Source: Chitinophagaceae bacterium
Lineage (GTDB): Bacteria; Bacteroidota; Bacteroidia; Chitinophagales; Chitinophagaceae
Length of the DNA stretch: 64,000 nucleotides
Direction of reading: 5' to 3'
NCBI GenBank assembly: GCA_003168265.1
Contig: PMSV01000002.1
Span: 78,950 to 142,949 of the forward strand
A model generated the notes under the pieces. That model had not been told where the DNA came from and ran no database searches. It was given only the letters and a program-made list of their open reading frames with translations. Positions 54,636 to 64,000 of this stretch are shown here, in pieces. Positions within the stretch are counted from its first letter, which is position 1. Each line of letters starts with the position of its first letter. The position numbers were made by a program, and so were the translations under genes.

Positions 54636-57600
54636 ATGCAAGCGGGATACAAGGAATATAAACAGTTGAACCTTCCATCTATCGGGCAGGAGATTTTGAA
54701 TAAGTGGCAGGAAAACAATGCTTTTCGTAAAAGCATCGAGCTGAGGGAGGGGGAAAAGCCATTCGTATTTTACGAAGGTCCGCCTAGTGCGAATGGAATG
54801 CCGGGGATCCACCACGTGATTTCCAGGACCCTTAAGGACCTGGTCTGCCGCTATAAGACCATGCAGGGTTTTCATGTAAAAAGAAAGGGTGGTTGGGATA
54901 CCCATGGACTCCCGGTGGAACTGGGGGTCGAAAAAGAATTAGGCATCGTAAAGGACGATATCGGAAAAAAAATATCGATCGAAGAATACAACCGCAAGTG
55001 TCGGGAAGCCGTGATGCGATATAAGGACAAATGGGATGATCTGACCCGCAAAATGGGGTATTGGGTTGACCTGAATGACCCTTATATCACATTCGAAACC
55101 AAGTACATAGAAACAGTTTGGTGGCTCCTGAAAACACTGTATGAAAAGGACTTGCTCTATGAGGATGTGAGTATTCAGCCTTATTCCCCTGCTGCAGGCA
55201 CCGGCTTGAGCTCTCATGAATTGAACCAGCCGGGAACCTATAAAGATGTAAAGGACACCAGTTGTGTCGCTATGTTCCATGCAATCAGAGATCAAGAAAG
55301 CCATTTTCTTTTCGATGCGGCGCAATCAGAAGAAGTGTTTTTCATGGCCTGGACGACTACTCCCTGGACCCTTCCTTCTAACCTGGGTCTGGCCGTTGGG
55401 CCGAATATCGACTATGTATTGGTGAAGACATTTAATCCCTACACCCATCAGCCAGTAAACGTCGTATTGGCAATGGCGCTGATCGGAAAATATTTTAAAA
55501 AAGAAGATGAAAATCTTCCTTTTGAAAAATACCAGGCTACTGGAAAAACTCTTCCCTGGAAGATCCTGGCCAACTTTAAGGGATCTGAGTTGGAACAATT
55601 CTCTTATGAACAATTACTCCCTTTCCCAGCTAACAAAATGGATAACTCACACTCTTTTAAGGTTTTGATGGGAGATTTTGTGACGACGGAAGACGGAACG
55701 GGGATCGTGCATATGGCTCCTGCCTTTGGGGCAGATGACTTCCAGATAGGTAAAAAATACAAGATCGGGATCCTGACCCTGGTTGACAAACAGGGCAAGT
55801 TCGTTGAAGGCCTCGGTGAATTCAGTGGGCGATTTGTGAAAAATTACATGGACGACCCGGAATATGTCGATGTCAATGTCGATATCTGTGTCAAGCTTAA
55901 AAAAGAGAATAGGGCTTTTAAGATAGAGAAATACGAACATAGTTACCCGCATTGCTGGCGCACGGATAAGCCCATACTTTATTATCCGCTGGATGCCTGG
56001 TTTATCCGGACCACGGCTCTAAAAGACCGAATGGTGGAATTGAACAAGACGGTCAACTGGAAGCCAAAATCTACCGGTGAAGGACGTTTCGGCAATTGGT
56101 TGGAGAATATGGTGGACTGGAACCTCAGCCGTAGCCGTTTTTGGGGAACTCCACTTCCGATCTGGAGGACAGAGGATGGCAAAGAAGAGATTTGCATCGG
56201 TTCTGTAGATGAATTGAGGGCTCTGTCCCATAAAGCCGACCAGGTTCTGGGTGTTTCCAACGAAAAATTGATAGGAGATGAACCGGACCTGCATAAGCCC
56301 TATGTGGATGAAATCATTTTGGTCAGCTCTGAAGGAAAACCCATGAAAAGGGTTTCCGACCTGATTGATGTATGGTTTGATTCCGGTGCAATGCCTTATG
56401 CTCAATGGCATTTCCCATTTGAAAACCAATTGACTTTTTCCAAGAACTACCCAGCTGACTTTATTGCTGAAGGAGTGGATCAGACCCGGGGTTGGTTCTA
56501 CACCCTGCATGCGATCGGTTCCCTGGTGAAGGAGACCGTGATCGAGTCATTGCAAAAGGCTGGACTCCCTACCGACCAGGTGGACGGTAGAGCCTTTCGC
56601 ACAGTGGTAAGCAATGGCCTGGTCCTCGATAAGAATGGAAACAAGATGAGCAAGCGGCTTGGCAATGTGGTGGATCCTTTTGCTACCATTGAAAATTATG
56701 GGGCGGATGCTACACGGTGGTACCTGATCACCAACGTTTCTCCCTGGGAGAGCATGAAATTCGATATTGAGGGCATCCGGGAAGTGCAGCGAAAGTTTTT
56801 CGGTACACTTTATAATACCTACCAGTTTTTTGCCCTTTATGCAAATGTGGACGGATTCCGTTTTCAGGAAGACTACATTCCTGTTGAACAACGCCCCGAG
56901 ATCGACCGATGGATTTTGTCAACCTTGAATTCATTGATAGTTAAGGTTCAGGCCTATTTTGACGATTATGAGCCGACGATTGCCGGACGAATGATCGAGG
57001 ATTTTGTGGATGAACAGCTCAGCAACTGGTATGTTCGTCTCTGCCGCCGCCGTTTCTGGAAAGGCGATTATGAAAAGGACAAGATCTGCGCTTACCAAAC
57101 CCTGTATGAATGCATTGAGGCCATTTCCATGCTGATGGCTCCGATCTCTCCTTTTTTCTCAGACTGGCTATTTTTAAATCTGAATGAGGTGACCGGCAAG
57201 AGCTCAATGCAATCGGTACATCATGTACTGTTTCCGAATCCGAATGATTCCGCAATCGACCTGGCTCTTGAAAAAAGGATGCGGCTTGCACAGGGTGTTT
57301 CTTCCATGGTCCTTTCTTTACGCAAGAAGGTAAACATAAAAGTCAGGCAGCCCCTGCAAAAGATATTGATCCCTGTACTGAACCCGGCCATGAAGGAACA
57401 ATTGAAAGAAGTTGAGGGTCTGATCAAAAGTGAAGTTAACGTTAAGGAGGTGCAATACCTCACAGAAACAGATGGGTTTATCAAGAAGAGAATCAAACCC
57501 AATTTCATTGCCTTGGGCAAGAAGCTGGGATCAAGGATGAAGGCTGTGTCCCAGGCCCTTGCTGGTTTTTCACAGAAAGATATATCCGATTTCGAAAAAG

Positions 57601-58007
57601 AAGGCAACTATAATTTGTCAATTGAAAATGAACACCTAATATTACAGATCAATGAAGTTGAAATCACAAGTGAGGATGTTCCCGGATGGACCGTCGCTGC
57701 GAAAAATGGACTCACTGTGGCTCTGGATGTACAGGTGACTCGGGCACTGGTTAATGAGGGATACGCCCGGGAACTTGTCAACCGCATTCAAAAGATCAGA
57801 AAGGATAATGGTTATGAACTTACCGACAGAATCCTTGTAAAAGTCACTGAAGCTGCTACTCTAAAAGAAGCCATTACTGATTTTAATGATTATATTCGCG
57901 CCGAAATTTTGGCAGATAATATTGAACTAGTCCCTGAAATTACAAATGGCACTGAAATTGAAGTGAATGACATTCCCTTAAAAGTATTTGTTACTAAAAA
58001 AGCCTAA
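54636..58007 (+). CDS. ileS: Isoleucyl-tRNA synthetase
   Basis: The 1123-residue class I synthetase charges tRNA(Ile). It has the HIGH-equivalent PPSANGMPGIHHVISR (about residues 50-62), an editing domain (TTPWTLPSNLGLAVG, DGTGIVHMAPAFG), the KMSKS-equivalent KMSKRLGNVVD near 670, and the anticodon domain with WYVRLCRRRFW. The length and the KMSKR form resemble the eukaryote-like IleS group known for reduced mupirocin sensitivity; that property is only inferred. I chose the ATG at 54636 over a TTG at 54627. The DksA-like gene starts 4 bp after the stop. Confidence 0.96.
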   Translation: MQAGYKEYKQLNLPSIGQEILNKWQENNAFRKSIELREGEKPFVFYEGPPSANGMPGIHHVISRTLKDLVCRYKTMQGFHVKRKGGWDTHGLPVELGVEKELGIVKDDIGKKISIEEYNRKCREAVMRYKDKWDDLTRKMGYWVDLNDPYITFETKYIETVWWLLKTLYEKDLLYEDVSIQPYSPAAGTGLSSHELNQPGTYKDVKDTSCVAMFHAIRDQESHFLFDAAQSEEVFFMAWTTTPWTLPSNLGLAVGPNIDYVLVKTFNPYTHQPVNVVLAMALIGKYFKKEDENLPFEKYQATGKTLPWKILANFKGSELEQFSYEQLLPFPANKMDNSHSFKVLMGDFVTTEDGTGIVHMAPAFGADDFQIGKKYKIGILTLVDKQGKFVEGLGEFSGRFVKNYMDDPEYVDVNVDICVKLKKENRAFKIEKYEHSYPHCWRTDKPILYYPLDAWFIRTTALKDRMVELNKTVNWKPKSTGEGRFGNWLENMVDWNLSRSRFWGTPLPIWRTEDGKEEICIGSVDELRALSHKADQVLGVSNEKLIGDEPDLHKPYVDEIILVSSEGKPMKRVSDLIDVWFDSGAMPYAQWHFPFENQLTFSKNYPADFIAEGVDQTRGWFYTLHAIGSLVKETVIESLQKAGLPTDQVDGRAFRTVVSNGLVLDKNGNKMSKRLGNVVDPFATIENYGADATRWYLITNVSPWESMKFDIEGIREVQRKFFGTLYNTYQFFALYANVDGFRFQEDYIPVEQRPEIDRWILSTLNSLIVKVQAYFDDYEPTIAGRMIEDFVDEQLSNWYVRLCRRRFWKGDYEKDKICAYQTLYECIEAISMLMAPISPFFSDWLFLNLNEVTGKSSMQSVHHVLFPNPNDSAIDLALEKRMRLAQGVSSMVLSLRKKVNIKVRQPLQKILIPVLNPAMKEQLKEVEGLIKSEVNVKEVQYLTETDGFIKKRIKPNFIALGKKLGSRMKAVSQALAGFSQKDISDFEKEGNYNLSIENEHLILQINEVEITSEDVPGWTVAAKNGLTVALDVQVTRALVNEGYARELVNRIQKIRKDNGYELTDRILVKVTEAATLKEAITDFNDYIRAEILADNIELVPEITNGTEIEVNDIPLKVFVTKKA

Positions 58008-58011
58008 TACT

Positions 58012-58914
58012 ATGGCAACAAAGAAGAAAACGGCTAAACCCGTTAAAAAGAGCAGTTCCAAAAAGCCTACTCCGCCACCACAGAAAAAGGCTCCTGCAAA
58101 GCCTGGTAAACCCCTTGCTGACAAAACAGTTAAAAAACACGTTGCCAAAGCATTAGCCCCCAAGAAAGCCGCACCAGCCCCAAAAAAGTTGGCTGCCAAG
58201 CCGGTTGTTGCCAAGAAGCCTGAGCCCGCTCATGGGGTTGCTAAAAAACCCGAACCAACCCATCATGTGGCAAAAACAACACATTCTACGGCTAAAAAAG
58301 AACCAGTAAAAAAACAGGCTTCGCCTGTCATAAAGGCACCTGAAAAAAAGCAGGAGACGGCCAGGCCTTCTATCCCTTTGCCACTTAAAACCCATCCGCA
58401 AAAAGTAGTTGCACCGGAGAGACCAACCAAGGTCGTGATGCCCGAGATCAAAACCAAGACCGTACGTAAATATGAACCAGAATTTACCAAATCCGTTTTA
58501 GATTCAGCGCAAATCGAGAGCAATAACAATAATAACGGCCCTATTATGAGATATACTGATGTAGAATTAGCAGAATTTAAAGAGTTGATTACCAAAAAAC
58601 TGGACGCTGCAAAAAAAGAACTCGCCTATCTTCAGGGACTCATCACCCGCAAAGACGAAATGGGGGGTGACAATGATGACGCCCGTTATATGACCATGGA
58701 GGATGGCAGCATGAGCATGGAAAGAGAACAACTGAGCCAAATGGCGAGCCGACAGATCACCTTTATAGATCACCTGGAGAAAGCCCTGATGCGCATTGAG
58801 AATAAGACCTATGGGATTTGCCGGATCACGGGAAAACTGATCGATAAGGCCCGTTTGCGTGCGGTACCCCATGCAACTCTTAGTATAGAGGCTAAGCAAT
58901 TGATGAATAAATAA
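58012..58914 (+). CDS. TraR/DksA-family protein with Lys/Ala/Pro-rich histone-H1-like tail
   Basis: The 300-residue protein has two parts. Residues 1 to about 165 are low-complexity, basic and rich in Lys, Ala and Pro (KKSSSKKPTPPPQKKAPAKPGK and repeated AKKPEP units), like histone H1 tails. Residues from about 178 form a DksA-like coiled coil and finger (EFKELITKKLDAAKKEL to YGICRITGKLIDKARLRAVPHATLSIEAK). Only one of the four zinc cysteines remains (GICRIT, then TLSIEA), so zinc binding is probably lost; similar Cys-poor forms are familiar in Bacteroidota. DksA relatives bind RNA polymerase's secondary channel. The tail may bind nucleic acid. It lies directly after ileS. Confidence 0.85.
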   Translation: MATKKKTAKPVKKSSSKKPTPPPQKKAPAKPGKPLADKTVKKHVAKALAPKKAAPAPKKLAAKPVVAKKPEPAHGVAKKPEPTHHVAKTTHSTAKKEPVKKQASPVIKAPEKKQETARPSIPLPLKTHPQKVVAPERPTKVVMPEIKTKTVRKYEPEFTKSVLDSAQIESNNNNNGPIMRYTDVELAEFKELITKKLDAAKKELAYLQGLITRKDEMGGDNDDARYMTMEDGSMSMEREQLSQMASRQITFIDHLEKALMRIENKTYGICRITGKLIDKARLRAVPHATLSIEAKQLMNK

Positions 58915-58937
58915 TTGATTTACAAAGCTTTTTAGTT

Positions 58938-58962
58938 GGGATTGCATTCGCAATCCCTTTTT
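58938..58962 (+). terminator. Strong Rho-independent terminator
   Basis: A perfect 8-bp stem GGGATTGC/GCAATCCC around the loop ATTC is followed by a T-run. It ends the ileS-dksA-like unit. Confidence 0.9.
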
Positions 58963-58985
58963 AATTTCTAATATAACTTCCGCAT

Positions 58986-59435
58986 ATGCAATCCCGGATA
59001 CTTTGGGTTCTCAGCGCATTGGCACTTGGAGCCATCCTGCCTACCCAGGCTGCTATTAATGCCCGGCTCGCGAGAGCAGTGGGTAATCCTGTTTATTCCG
59101 CATTTATTTCTTTTGCCGTAGGCACCGTCGCTTTGCTTGCCTATTTGCTGGCTACCAGGCAATTGAATCTCCAGTCGATCCGCCCGGCTGAAAATCCCTG
59201 GTGGATCTGGACCGGAGGTTTGCTGGGGACTTTTTTTGTTGCCGGAATCGTGATCCTGATGCCAAGACTGGGTGTTCTTTTTGCCTTCAGCCTGGTGATC
59301 GCCGGACAAATGATCGCTTCCATTCTCTTTGATCAGTTCGGCTGGCTCGGAGTGGCGGTTAGAGAGATTTCCTGGGGCAAGGCTGCAGGAGTTCTTCTCC
59401 TTGTCGCAGGCGTGGTGTTGGTTAGAAAATACTGA
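58986..59435 (+). CDS. DMT family (YdcZ/DUF606) small membrane transporter
   Basis: The 149-residue protein has about five membrane segments and the family N-terminal pattern GAILPTQAAINARLARAVGNPVYSAFISFAVGT. The later LVIAGQMIASILFDQFGW is the second family block. Single-copy members of this size probably act as dimers. The transported compound is unknown. It stands alone between a terminator and the convergent exporter gene. Confidence 0.82.
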   Translation: MQSRILWVLSALALGAILPTQAAINARLARAVGNPVYSAFISFAVGTVALLAYLLATRQLNLQSIRPAENPWWIWTGGLLGTFFVAGIVILMPRLGVLFAFSLVIAGQMIASILFDQFGWLGVAVREISWGKAAGVLLLVAGVVLVRKY

Positions 59436-59539
59436 GATAATGATTTTCATTCCTTCCAAAATAGCTCGGGCATCGGCTTTTGGAGTAGTTCCCTGTAAAT
59501 GAAAAGATAGTCTTCATTATGGTTCCACAAATAAGTTTT

Positions 59540-61354
59540 TTATTTCACTTCCTGCAAGTCGACGAGTTTCTTGTAGAATCCATTGAGAACGATCAGCTCC
59601 TCATGTGTGCCGCGCTCGACGATATGGCCTTTTTGGAGAACGACGATTTCATCAGCATGGCGGACGGTGCTGAGCCGGTGGGCTATGACGATGCTGGTGC
59701 GGTTCTCCATCATTTTGTTGATGGCATCCTGTACGAGTTTTTCGCTTTCGGTGTCCAGGGAGGAAGTGGCTTCATCGAGAATGAGTATGGGCGGGTTCTT
59801 TAGAACTGCACGGGCGATGGTGAGGCGCTGGCGCTCTCCGCCACTGAGTTTGGATCCCCGGTCCCCGATATTGGCCTGGTAGCCGTTTTCTTTTTGGATG
59901 ATGAATTGGTGGGCATTGGCTATTCTTGCAGCCTGGATGATTTCTTCTTCAGTGGCTCCCGGTTTTCCGAGTGCGATATTTGCCGCAATGCTGTCATTGA
60001 AGAGAATGGGTTCCTGGGTGACAATGCTCATCTGGTCGCGCAGGGATTTGAGGGAATATTCCCGGATATTGATCCCGTCGATCAACAATTCACCAGAACT
60101 GGTATCATGAAAACGCGGAATCAAATCAGCCAGTGTGCTTTTTCCGGCTCCGGAGGAGCCGACCAGCGCCACGGTCTTTCCTTTTGCAATTCGAAGGTTG
60201 ATGTGCTGAAGTATGGGCGCATCATCATAAGAAAAATGTACGTCCCGGAATTCTATTTCTTTTTGGAAACTGTTGAATGGTTTTCCGCTTGCATTTTCTT
60301 CAATCGTGATGGGGGCTTTGAGCAATTCTTCCACGCGCTCCATAGCAGCGGCCCCTCGCTGCATATTGAAAAAAGCTGTTGACAGATCCTTCGCGGGATT
60401 GATCATGATGGCGAAGACTGCGATATAGGTCATGAGGTCTCCTGCGGGAAGGGCCTTGATATCGCTTGTGAGCACGAGCCGGCCTCCGATATAAAGGATG
60501 GAACTGAGGACGATGACGCCGAGTACTTCGGTGAGGGGAGAAGCCAGGTCCCTGCGGGCATTCATGCGATTGCGTATGGAGAACAGAAGGTCATTGATCA
60601 CGAAGAATTTATTTCTTAACAGGTTCTCGGCATTGAAGCCTTTGATGATTCGTATGCCCGAGACCGTTTCATCGAGCACGGAGAGGCTTTCTCCGAGCTT
60701 TTCACTGGCCGCCTGGGATTGTTTTTTCAGCGAGCGGCTGATGCGCCCGATGATGATGGCCGTGATGGGGAGCAGCACGATCAGGAAAAGGGAGAGGCGG
60801 GGGCTGAGATAGATCATGTAAAAAAGATAGCCGATGATGGTGAGCGGATTTTTGATCAGTCCTTCGAGCGTGGCGACTACAGAGGATTCGATTTCATAAA
60901 TGTCATTGGTCATCCTGGATATCAGGTCTCCTTTGCGTCGTTCGGTGAAATAGCCGATCGGCAGTTTGAGGATCTTTTCATAGAGATCGCTTCTTAGCCT
61001 TGTGATCGTTGCCGTGCGGATCGGGGAGGAGATATAGTAGGAGATATAAAGAAATAAATTTTTAAATGCAGTTGTGACGACAATGAACAGACAGATTACG
61101 ATCAGGCCCTGGGATGGGCTTTTGCGAATGACATCATTGAGAAGGACCTTCAGATGTCCTACGGTATTGCTGGTGATCGAGCTTCCGCCGGCCAATTGCT
61201 TCCCTTTAAAAAGCAGTTCCATGAAGGGGCTGAGCATTCCTAAAGAGATCAGGCCAAAGATAACGGAGAGCAGAGTGCAGGCGAGATAAATCAGCAGTTT
61301 GACCCTGTACTTTGCCTGAAAAATATATTGCAGGATCCTGGAAAACTTCTTCAT
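59540..61354 (-). CDS. MsbA-like ABC exporter (permease and ATPase fused)
   Basis: The 604-residue half-transporter has six membrane segments (about 20-330) and a C-terminal ATPase. The ATPase has Walker A VGSSGAGKSTLADL, Q-loop TQEPILF, signature LSGGERQR and Walker B ILILDEATSSLD, so it is intact. The family exports lipid A precursors or other lipids and drugs as homodimers. Lipid A flipping is plausible but unproven here. It is divergent from rbfA. Confidence 0.9.
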   Translation of the reverse strand: MKKFSRILQYIFQAKYRVKLLIYLACTLLSVIFGLISLGMLSPFMELLFKGKQLAGGSSITSNTVGHLKVLLNDVIRKSPSQGLIVICLFIVVTTAFKNLFLYISYYISSPIRTATITRLRSDLYEKILKLPIGYFTERRKGDLISRMTNDIYEIESSVVATLEGLIKNPLTIIGYLFYMIYLSPRLSLFLIVLLPITAIIIGRISRSLKKQSQAASEKLGESLSVLDETVSGIRIIKGFNAENLLRNKFFVINDLLFSIRNRMNARRDLASPLTEVLGVIVLSSILYIGGRLVLTSDIKALPAGDLMTYIAVFAIMINPAKDLSTAFFNMQRGAAAMERVEELLKAPITIEENASGKPFNSFQKEIEFRDVHFSYDDAPILQHINLRIAKGKTVALVGSSGAGKSTLADLIPRFHDTSSGELLIDGINIREYSLKSLRDQMSIVTQEPILFNDSIAANIALGKPGATEEEIIQAARIANAHQFIIQKENGYQANIGDRGSKLSGGERQRLTIARAVLKNPPILILDEATSSLDTESEKLVQDAINKMMENRTSIVIAHRLSTVRHADEIVVLQKGHIVERGTHEELIVLNGFYKKLVDLQEVK

Positions 61355-61466
61355 GAAGATCTGTTATTGTATGCCTGTCCGGAATTCGGTTTCAGTGCAG
61401 TTTTAATCCGGAAGTCCATCCGGCATTGAAATAAGCCGTAAATTTACACTCTAAAAAGTTAATGCA

Positions 61467-61829
61467 ATGCAAGAAGGGAAAAGGCAGAAGCAGGTTGCTG
61501 GACTGTTGCACGAGGAATTGAGCAGGATATTTCAGAAACTTGGCCTGCATATGATGGATGGAGGCATGGTTTCCATCGCTTCGGTGAAGATCTCTCCCGA
61601 TTTGTTCGAGGCCAGAGTTAATATCAGCCTGCTGAATGTGAGTGATCCGGCATTTGTGATGAAGAAAATAGAGGAGCGGGCCTGGGAGATCAAAAAGCAA
61701 CTGGTGAACAGGGTGAGAAGCCAGCTGCGGTCCATGCCTAATCTTCAATACTTCCTGGATGATTCGCTCGAATATGTGGACAAGATGGAGGCGCTTTTTA
61801 AAAAATTAAAAGACGATCAGGCTTCTTAA
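61467..61829 (+). CDS. rbfA: Ribosome-binding factor A
   Basis: RbfA helps mature the 30S subunit and cold-shock translation. The 120-residue KH-fold protein has GKRQKQVAGLLHEELSRIFQKL at the start, DLFEARVNISLLNV in the middle and the conserved RSMPNLQYFLDDSLEYVDKMEALF end. It lies 15 bp before the LolC/E-like gene and is probably co-transcribed. Confidence 0.95.
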   Translation: MQEGKRQKQVAGLLHEELSRIFQKLGLHMMDGGMVSIASVKISPDLFEARVNISLLNVSDPAFVMKKIEERAWEIKKQLVNRVRSQLRSMPNLQYFLDDSLEYVDKMEALFKKLKDDQAS

Positions 61830-61844
61830 ACCGGCCGCTTTATA

Positions 61845-63071
61845 ATGAATTTTCTTTTTGCATGGCGCTATTTCAAGGCTAAGAAATCAACGAACGCGAT
61901 CAATATCATTGCCAGAGTTAGCGTGGCAGCGATCATCATCGGCACAGCTTCCCTGATCCTGGTCCTTAGCGTGTTCAATGGTTTTGAGGATCTTGTCAAA
62001 TCTCTTTACTCCTCCTTTTACACAGACCTGAAGATTTCCCCTGCGGGTGGCAAAACCATCAGCCTGACTGAACGGCAACTCGAGCAACTGAGAAAATTTC
62101 CCAATATCAGGTCCTTTTCTCTGATCGCCGAAGACAAGGCCCTGTTACAAAACGGGCAACCGCTTACTATCGTCAACCTGAAAGGGGTCGATAGCAATTA
62201 TATTCACGTTTCCGGCATTAACGATAAGATCGTCAGCGGAAATTTTTCAATCGGAACCCCCGAACTTCCTTCCATTGTTCTTGGAGCGGGGGTGGAAAAT
62301 GCACTCCAGGTCCAGACGGACCGGGATATAGTGCCTCTTTCCGTCTATATTTTTAAAAAAGGAGGGGTTGTGAGTGTTGCTGACCCCCAGTCTTCCTTAA
62401 GCGCGGAAAATATCAGAACGGCGGGCACTTTTATGATACAGCAGGATTTTGACAATTACTATGCTTTTACCAATCTGGGTTTCATGAAGGAGATGCTGGG
62501 CCTGGCTCCTGATGAATACAGCGCGGCTGAGATCAGTCTTGTAAATCCTCAGGATGCGGATTTGACACGCCGGGACCTGCAGCGTTTTTTGGGCGATAAT
62601 TCCTTCAAGGTGGAGACGAGATATGAACAGAATAAGAGCCTTTATGGTGTGATCAGGACTGAAAAATGGGTCATTTATGGCATTTTGACCATGATCCTGT
62701 TAGTGGCGGCTTTTAATATCGTGGGCGCATTGACCATGCTGGTTTTGGAAAAACAGAAAGATATCCACGTTTTGAAGGCCCTGGGCGCCAGTGATGGATT
62801 TGTTCAGCGTATTTTCCTAAGCGAGGGTGTCTTACTGGCAGCGATCGGCGGCATTACCGGCATTTTACTGGCCCTGCTGGTAGGCTGGCTCCAACTCCGC
62901 TTTAAACTGATCCCTCTGCAGGGAGGATCTTTTCTTATCGACTATTACCCTGTAAAATTTGTGGCTACTGACTTTCTGCTTGTGGCAGGCACGATCTTCG
63001 CCGTGGCTTTTGCCGCTTCCTGGATCCCTTCGCGAAAGGCCGCCATGGAACCGATCGAGTTGAAAAGTTAG
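61845..63071 (+). CDS. LolC/E-like ABC transporter permease (FtsX family)
   Basis: The 408-residue protein has one N-terminal membrane segment (about 20-43), a long periplasmic domain, and three C-terminal membrane segments (FtsX/DUF214 type). The early NIIARVSVAAIIIGTASLILVLSVFNGFE is the LolC/LolE signature. Such proteins extract lipoproteins from the inner membrane for the outer membrane together with a LolD ATPase, which is not in the window. It ends 2 bp before the stop of the convergent transketolase gene. Confidence 0.88.
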   Translation: MNFLFAWRYFKAKKSTNAINIIARVSVAAIIIGTASLILVLSVFNGFEDLVKSLYSSFYTDLKISPAGGKTISLTERQLEQLRKFPNIRSFSLIAEDKALLQNGQPLTIVNLKGVDSNYIHVSGINDKIVSGNFSIGTPELPSIVLGAGVENALQVQTDRDIVPLSVYIFKKGGVVSVADPQSSLSAENIRTAGTFMIQQDFDNYYAFTNLGFMKEMLGLAPDEYSAAEISLVNPQDADLTRRDLQRFLGDNSFKVETRYEQNKSLYGVIRTEKWVIYGILTMILLVAAFNIVGALTMLVLEKQKDIHVLKALGASDGFVQRIFLSEGVLLAAIGGITGILLALLVGWLQLRFKLIPLQGGSFLIDYYPVKFVATDFLLVAGTIFAVAFAASWIPSRKAAMEPIELKS

Positions 63072-63073
63072 TT

Positions 63074-63910
63074 TTAATAATCTCCGAGCGTTTCGGGCAA
63101 CTGGGCCAATGCTTTTTGGAGCTGCTCGTCATTAGGGGCTTTACCATGCCAGTTGTGATCATTTTCCATGAAATCTACTCCTTTTCCCATGACCGTATGC
63201 ATCATAATGCCTATGGGTTTTCCATTGCCAATCAGCGATTTAGCTTGATTGAGGGCGGCGATTACCTGGTCCATGTCATTTCCATCTGTGATTTCCAGGG
63301 TAGTCCAGCCGAATGCGTCAAATTTTTCCCGGATATTACCCAGCCCTGCTACTGAGGCGGTTGTTCCATCGATCTGCTGACCGTTCCAGTCCACTGTTGA
63401 GATGAGGTTGTCTACCTTGTGGTGGGCAGCAAACATGACTGCTTCCCAGATCTGGCCTTCTTCAAGCTCACCATCGCCATGGAGGGAGAAAACAATATTT
63501 TCTTCCTTATTCAGTTTTTTTGTTAGCGCGGCGCCGATGGCTGCACTCATACCCTGCCCTAGCGAACCGCTGGCAATGCGGATACCGGGGAGGTGTTCAT
63601 GTGTGGTGGGGTGGCCCTGAAGGCGGGAATTGATTTTGCGAAAGGTTGCGAGTTCTTTGATGTCGAAATATCCGGCACGAGCCAGGGTTGCATAGAATAC
63701 GCCGGATATATGGCCGTTGGAAAGGAAAAATACGTCTTCGCCCTTTGCATCCATATGGAAGTCCGGGTTTTGTTTCATGACGCTGAAATAAAGGCTGACG
63801 AAATATTCAGCGCAGCCCAGTGATCCACCGGGATGTCCGCTATCGGCTCCATGGACCATTCTGAGGATGTCCCTGCGTATTTGGGTAGCAATAGATTTCA
63901 ATTCGGCCAT
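63074..63910 (-). CDS. Transketolase N-terminal subunit
   Basis: The 278-residue protein covers only the thiamine-pyrophosphate-binding half of transketolase. It has ADSGHPGGSLGCAEYF early and the TPP motif GDGELEEGQIWEAVMFA followed by STVDWNGQQIDG. Split transketolases have a separate C-terminal subunit gene; the ~90 bp left upstream do not show one, and downstream the convergent lolC/E gene follows at once. The partner may be outside the window. The enzyme moves two-carbon units in the pentose phosphate pathway. Confidence 0.92.
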   Translation of the reverse strand: MAELKSIATQIRRDILRMVHGADSGHPGGSLGCAEYFVSLYFSVMKQNPDFHMDAKGEDVFFLSNGHISGVFYATLARAGYFDIKELATFRKINSRLQGHPTTHEHLPGIRIASGSLGQGMSAAIGAALTKKLNKEENIVFSLHGDGELEEGQIWEAVMFAAHHKVDNLISTVDWNGQQIDGTTASVAGLGNIREKFDAFGWTTLEITDGNDMDQVIAALNQAKSLIGNGKPIGIMMHTVMGKGVDFMENDHNWHGKAPNDEQLQKALAQLPETLGDY

Positions 63911-64000
63911 GATGATGGGATTCTTAAAAGAGGCAAATCTAAGTCAATTTATTTTTTCGGGACATTGATTAAATGGAAGTTTTGTTTTAACTTGTTTTAA

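Noticed and set aside
58850..58900. Sequencing errors as the cause of the missing DksA zinc cysteines
   Set aside because: The frame is intact and the surrounding residues are well conserved with Cys-poor Bacteroidota relatives I recall, so the loss is likely real.
1..64000. tRNA genes, CRISPR arrays, insertion sequences, prophage or integrated elements
   Set aside because: I found no cloverleaf-like sequence, spaced direct-repeat array, transposase or integrase, or terminal inverted repeats in any gap.

Overview
The window looks like a chromosomal stretch of a gliding-type Bacteroidota (Bacteroidetes); placement near Chitinophagales/Sphingobacteriales is only an impression. The support is: promoters of the TAnnTTTG type, little sign of Shine-Dalgarno sequences, gldF and gldG, several secreted proteins with C-terminal type IX secretion (T9SS) sorting domains, a MurF-alanine racemase fusion and a eukaryote-like single-chain glycyl-tRNA synthetase. 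Genes are densely packed and several convergent pairs overlap or almost touch. I saw no tRNA, rRNA, CRISPR array, insertion sequence or prophage.

Layout. 1-2 kb: glycerol use (partial glpD, glpK). 2.3-10.7 kb: envelope genes: signal peptidase I, a secreted proteasome-like Ntn hydrolase, an MBL hydrolase, a large TolB-like/outer-membrane-barrel protein and a polysaccharide flippase. 10.9-18.9 kb: small secreted proteins including a chagasin-like inhibitor, arfB and dtd separated by the scar of an old tandem duplication, phzF, mazG, glyS, two small related membrane proteins and a ferredoxin-NADP-reductase-like enzyme. 19-29.8 kb: a T9SS subtilisin, mfd, and acpP-fabF-rnc. 30-34 kb: three consecutive T9SS cargo proteins. 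34-43.3 kb: methylmalonyl-CoA epimerase, two DUF1801 proteins, cysteine desulfurase plus an A-type Fe-S carrier, gldF-gldG, terC and murF-alr.

43-54 kb is a heme block. On the minus strand hemA-hemC-hemD-hemE-hemF-hemB-(hemN remnant)-hemL run from one consensus promoter, with TMEM175-like and Crp-like genes downstream. On the plus strand are divergent hemH and hemJ. Together these cover glutamyl-tRNA to protoheme. The oxygen-independent coproporphyrinogen oxidase gene hemN survives only as its first ~28 and last ~60 codons, so within this locus that step depends on oxygen-requiring HemF. 54-64 kb: a long intergenic region, ileS, a DksA-like protein with a histone-H1-like tail, a small DMT-family membrane protein, an MsbA-like ABC exporter, rbfA, a LolC/E-like permease and the N-terminal transketolase subunit.

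The items most worth following up are the secreted proteasome-like hydrolase (3994-4830), the hemN deletion remnant (45772-46084), the arfB/dtd duplication scar (12409-12732), and several promoter boxes so close to start codons that the mRNAs may be leaderless.
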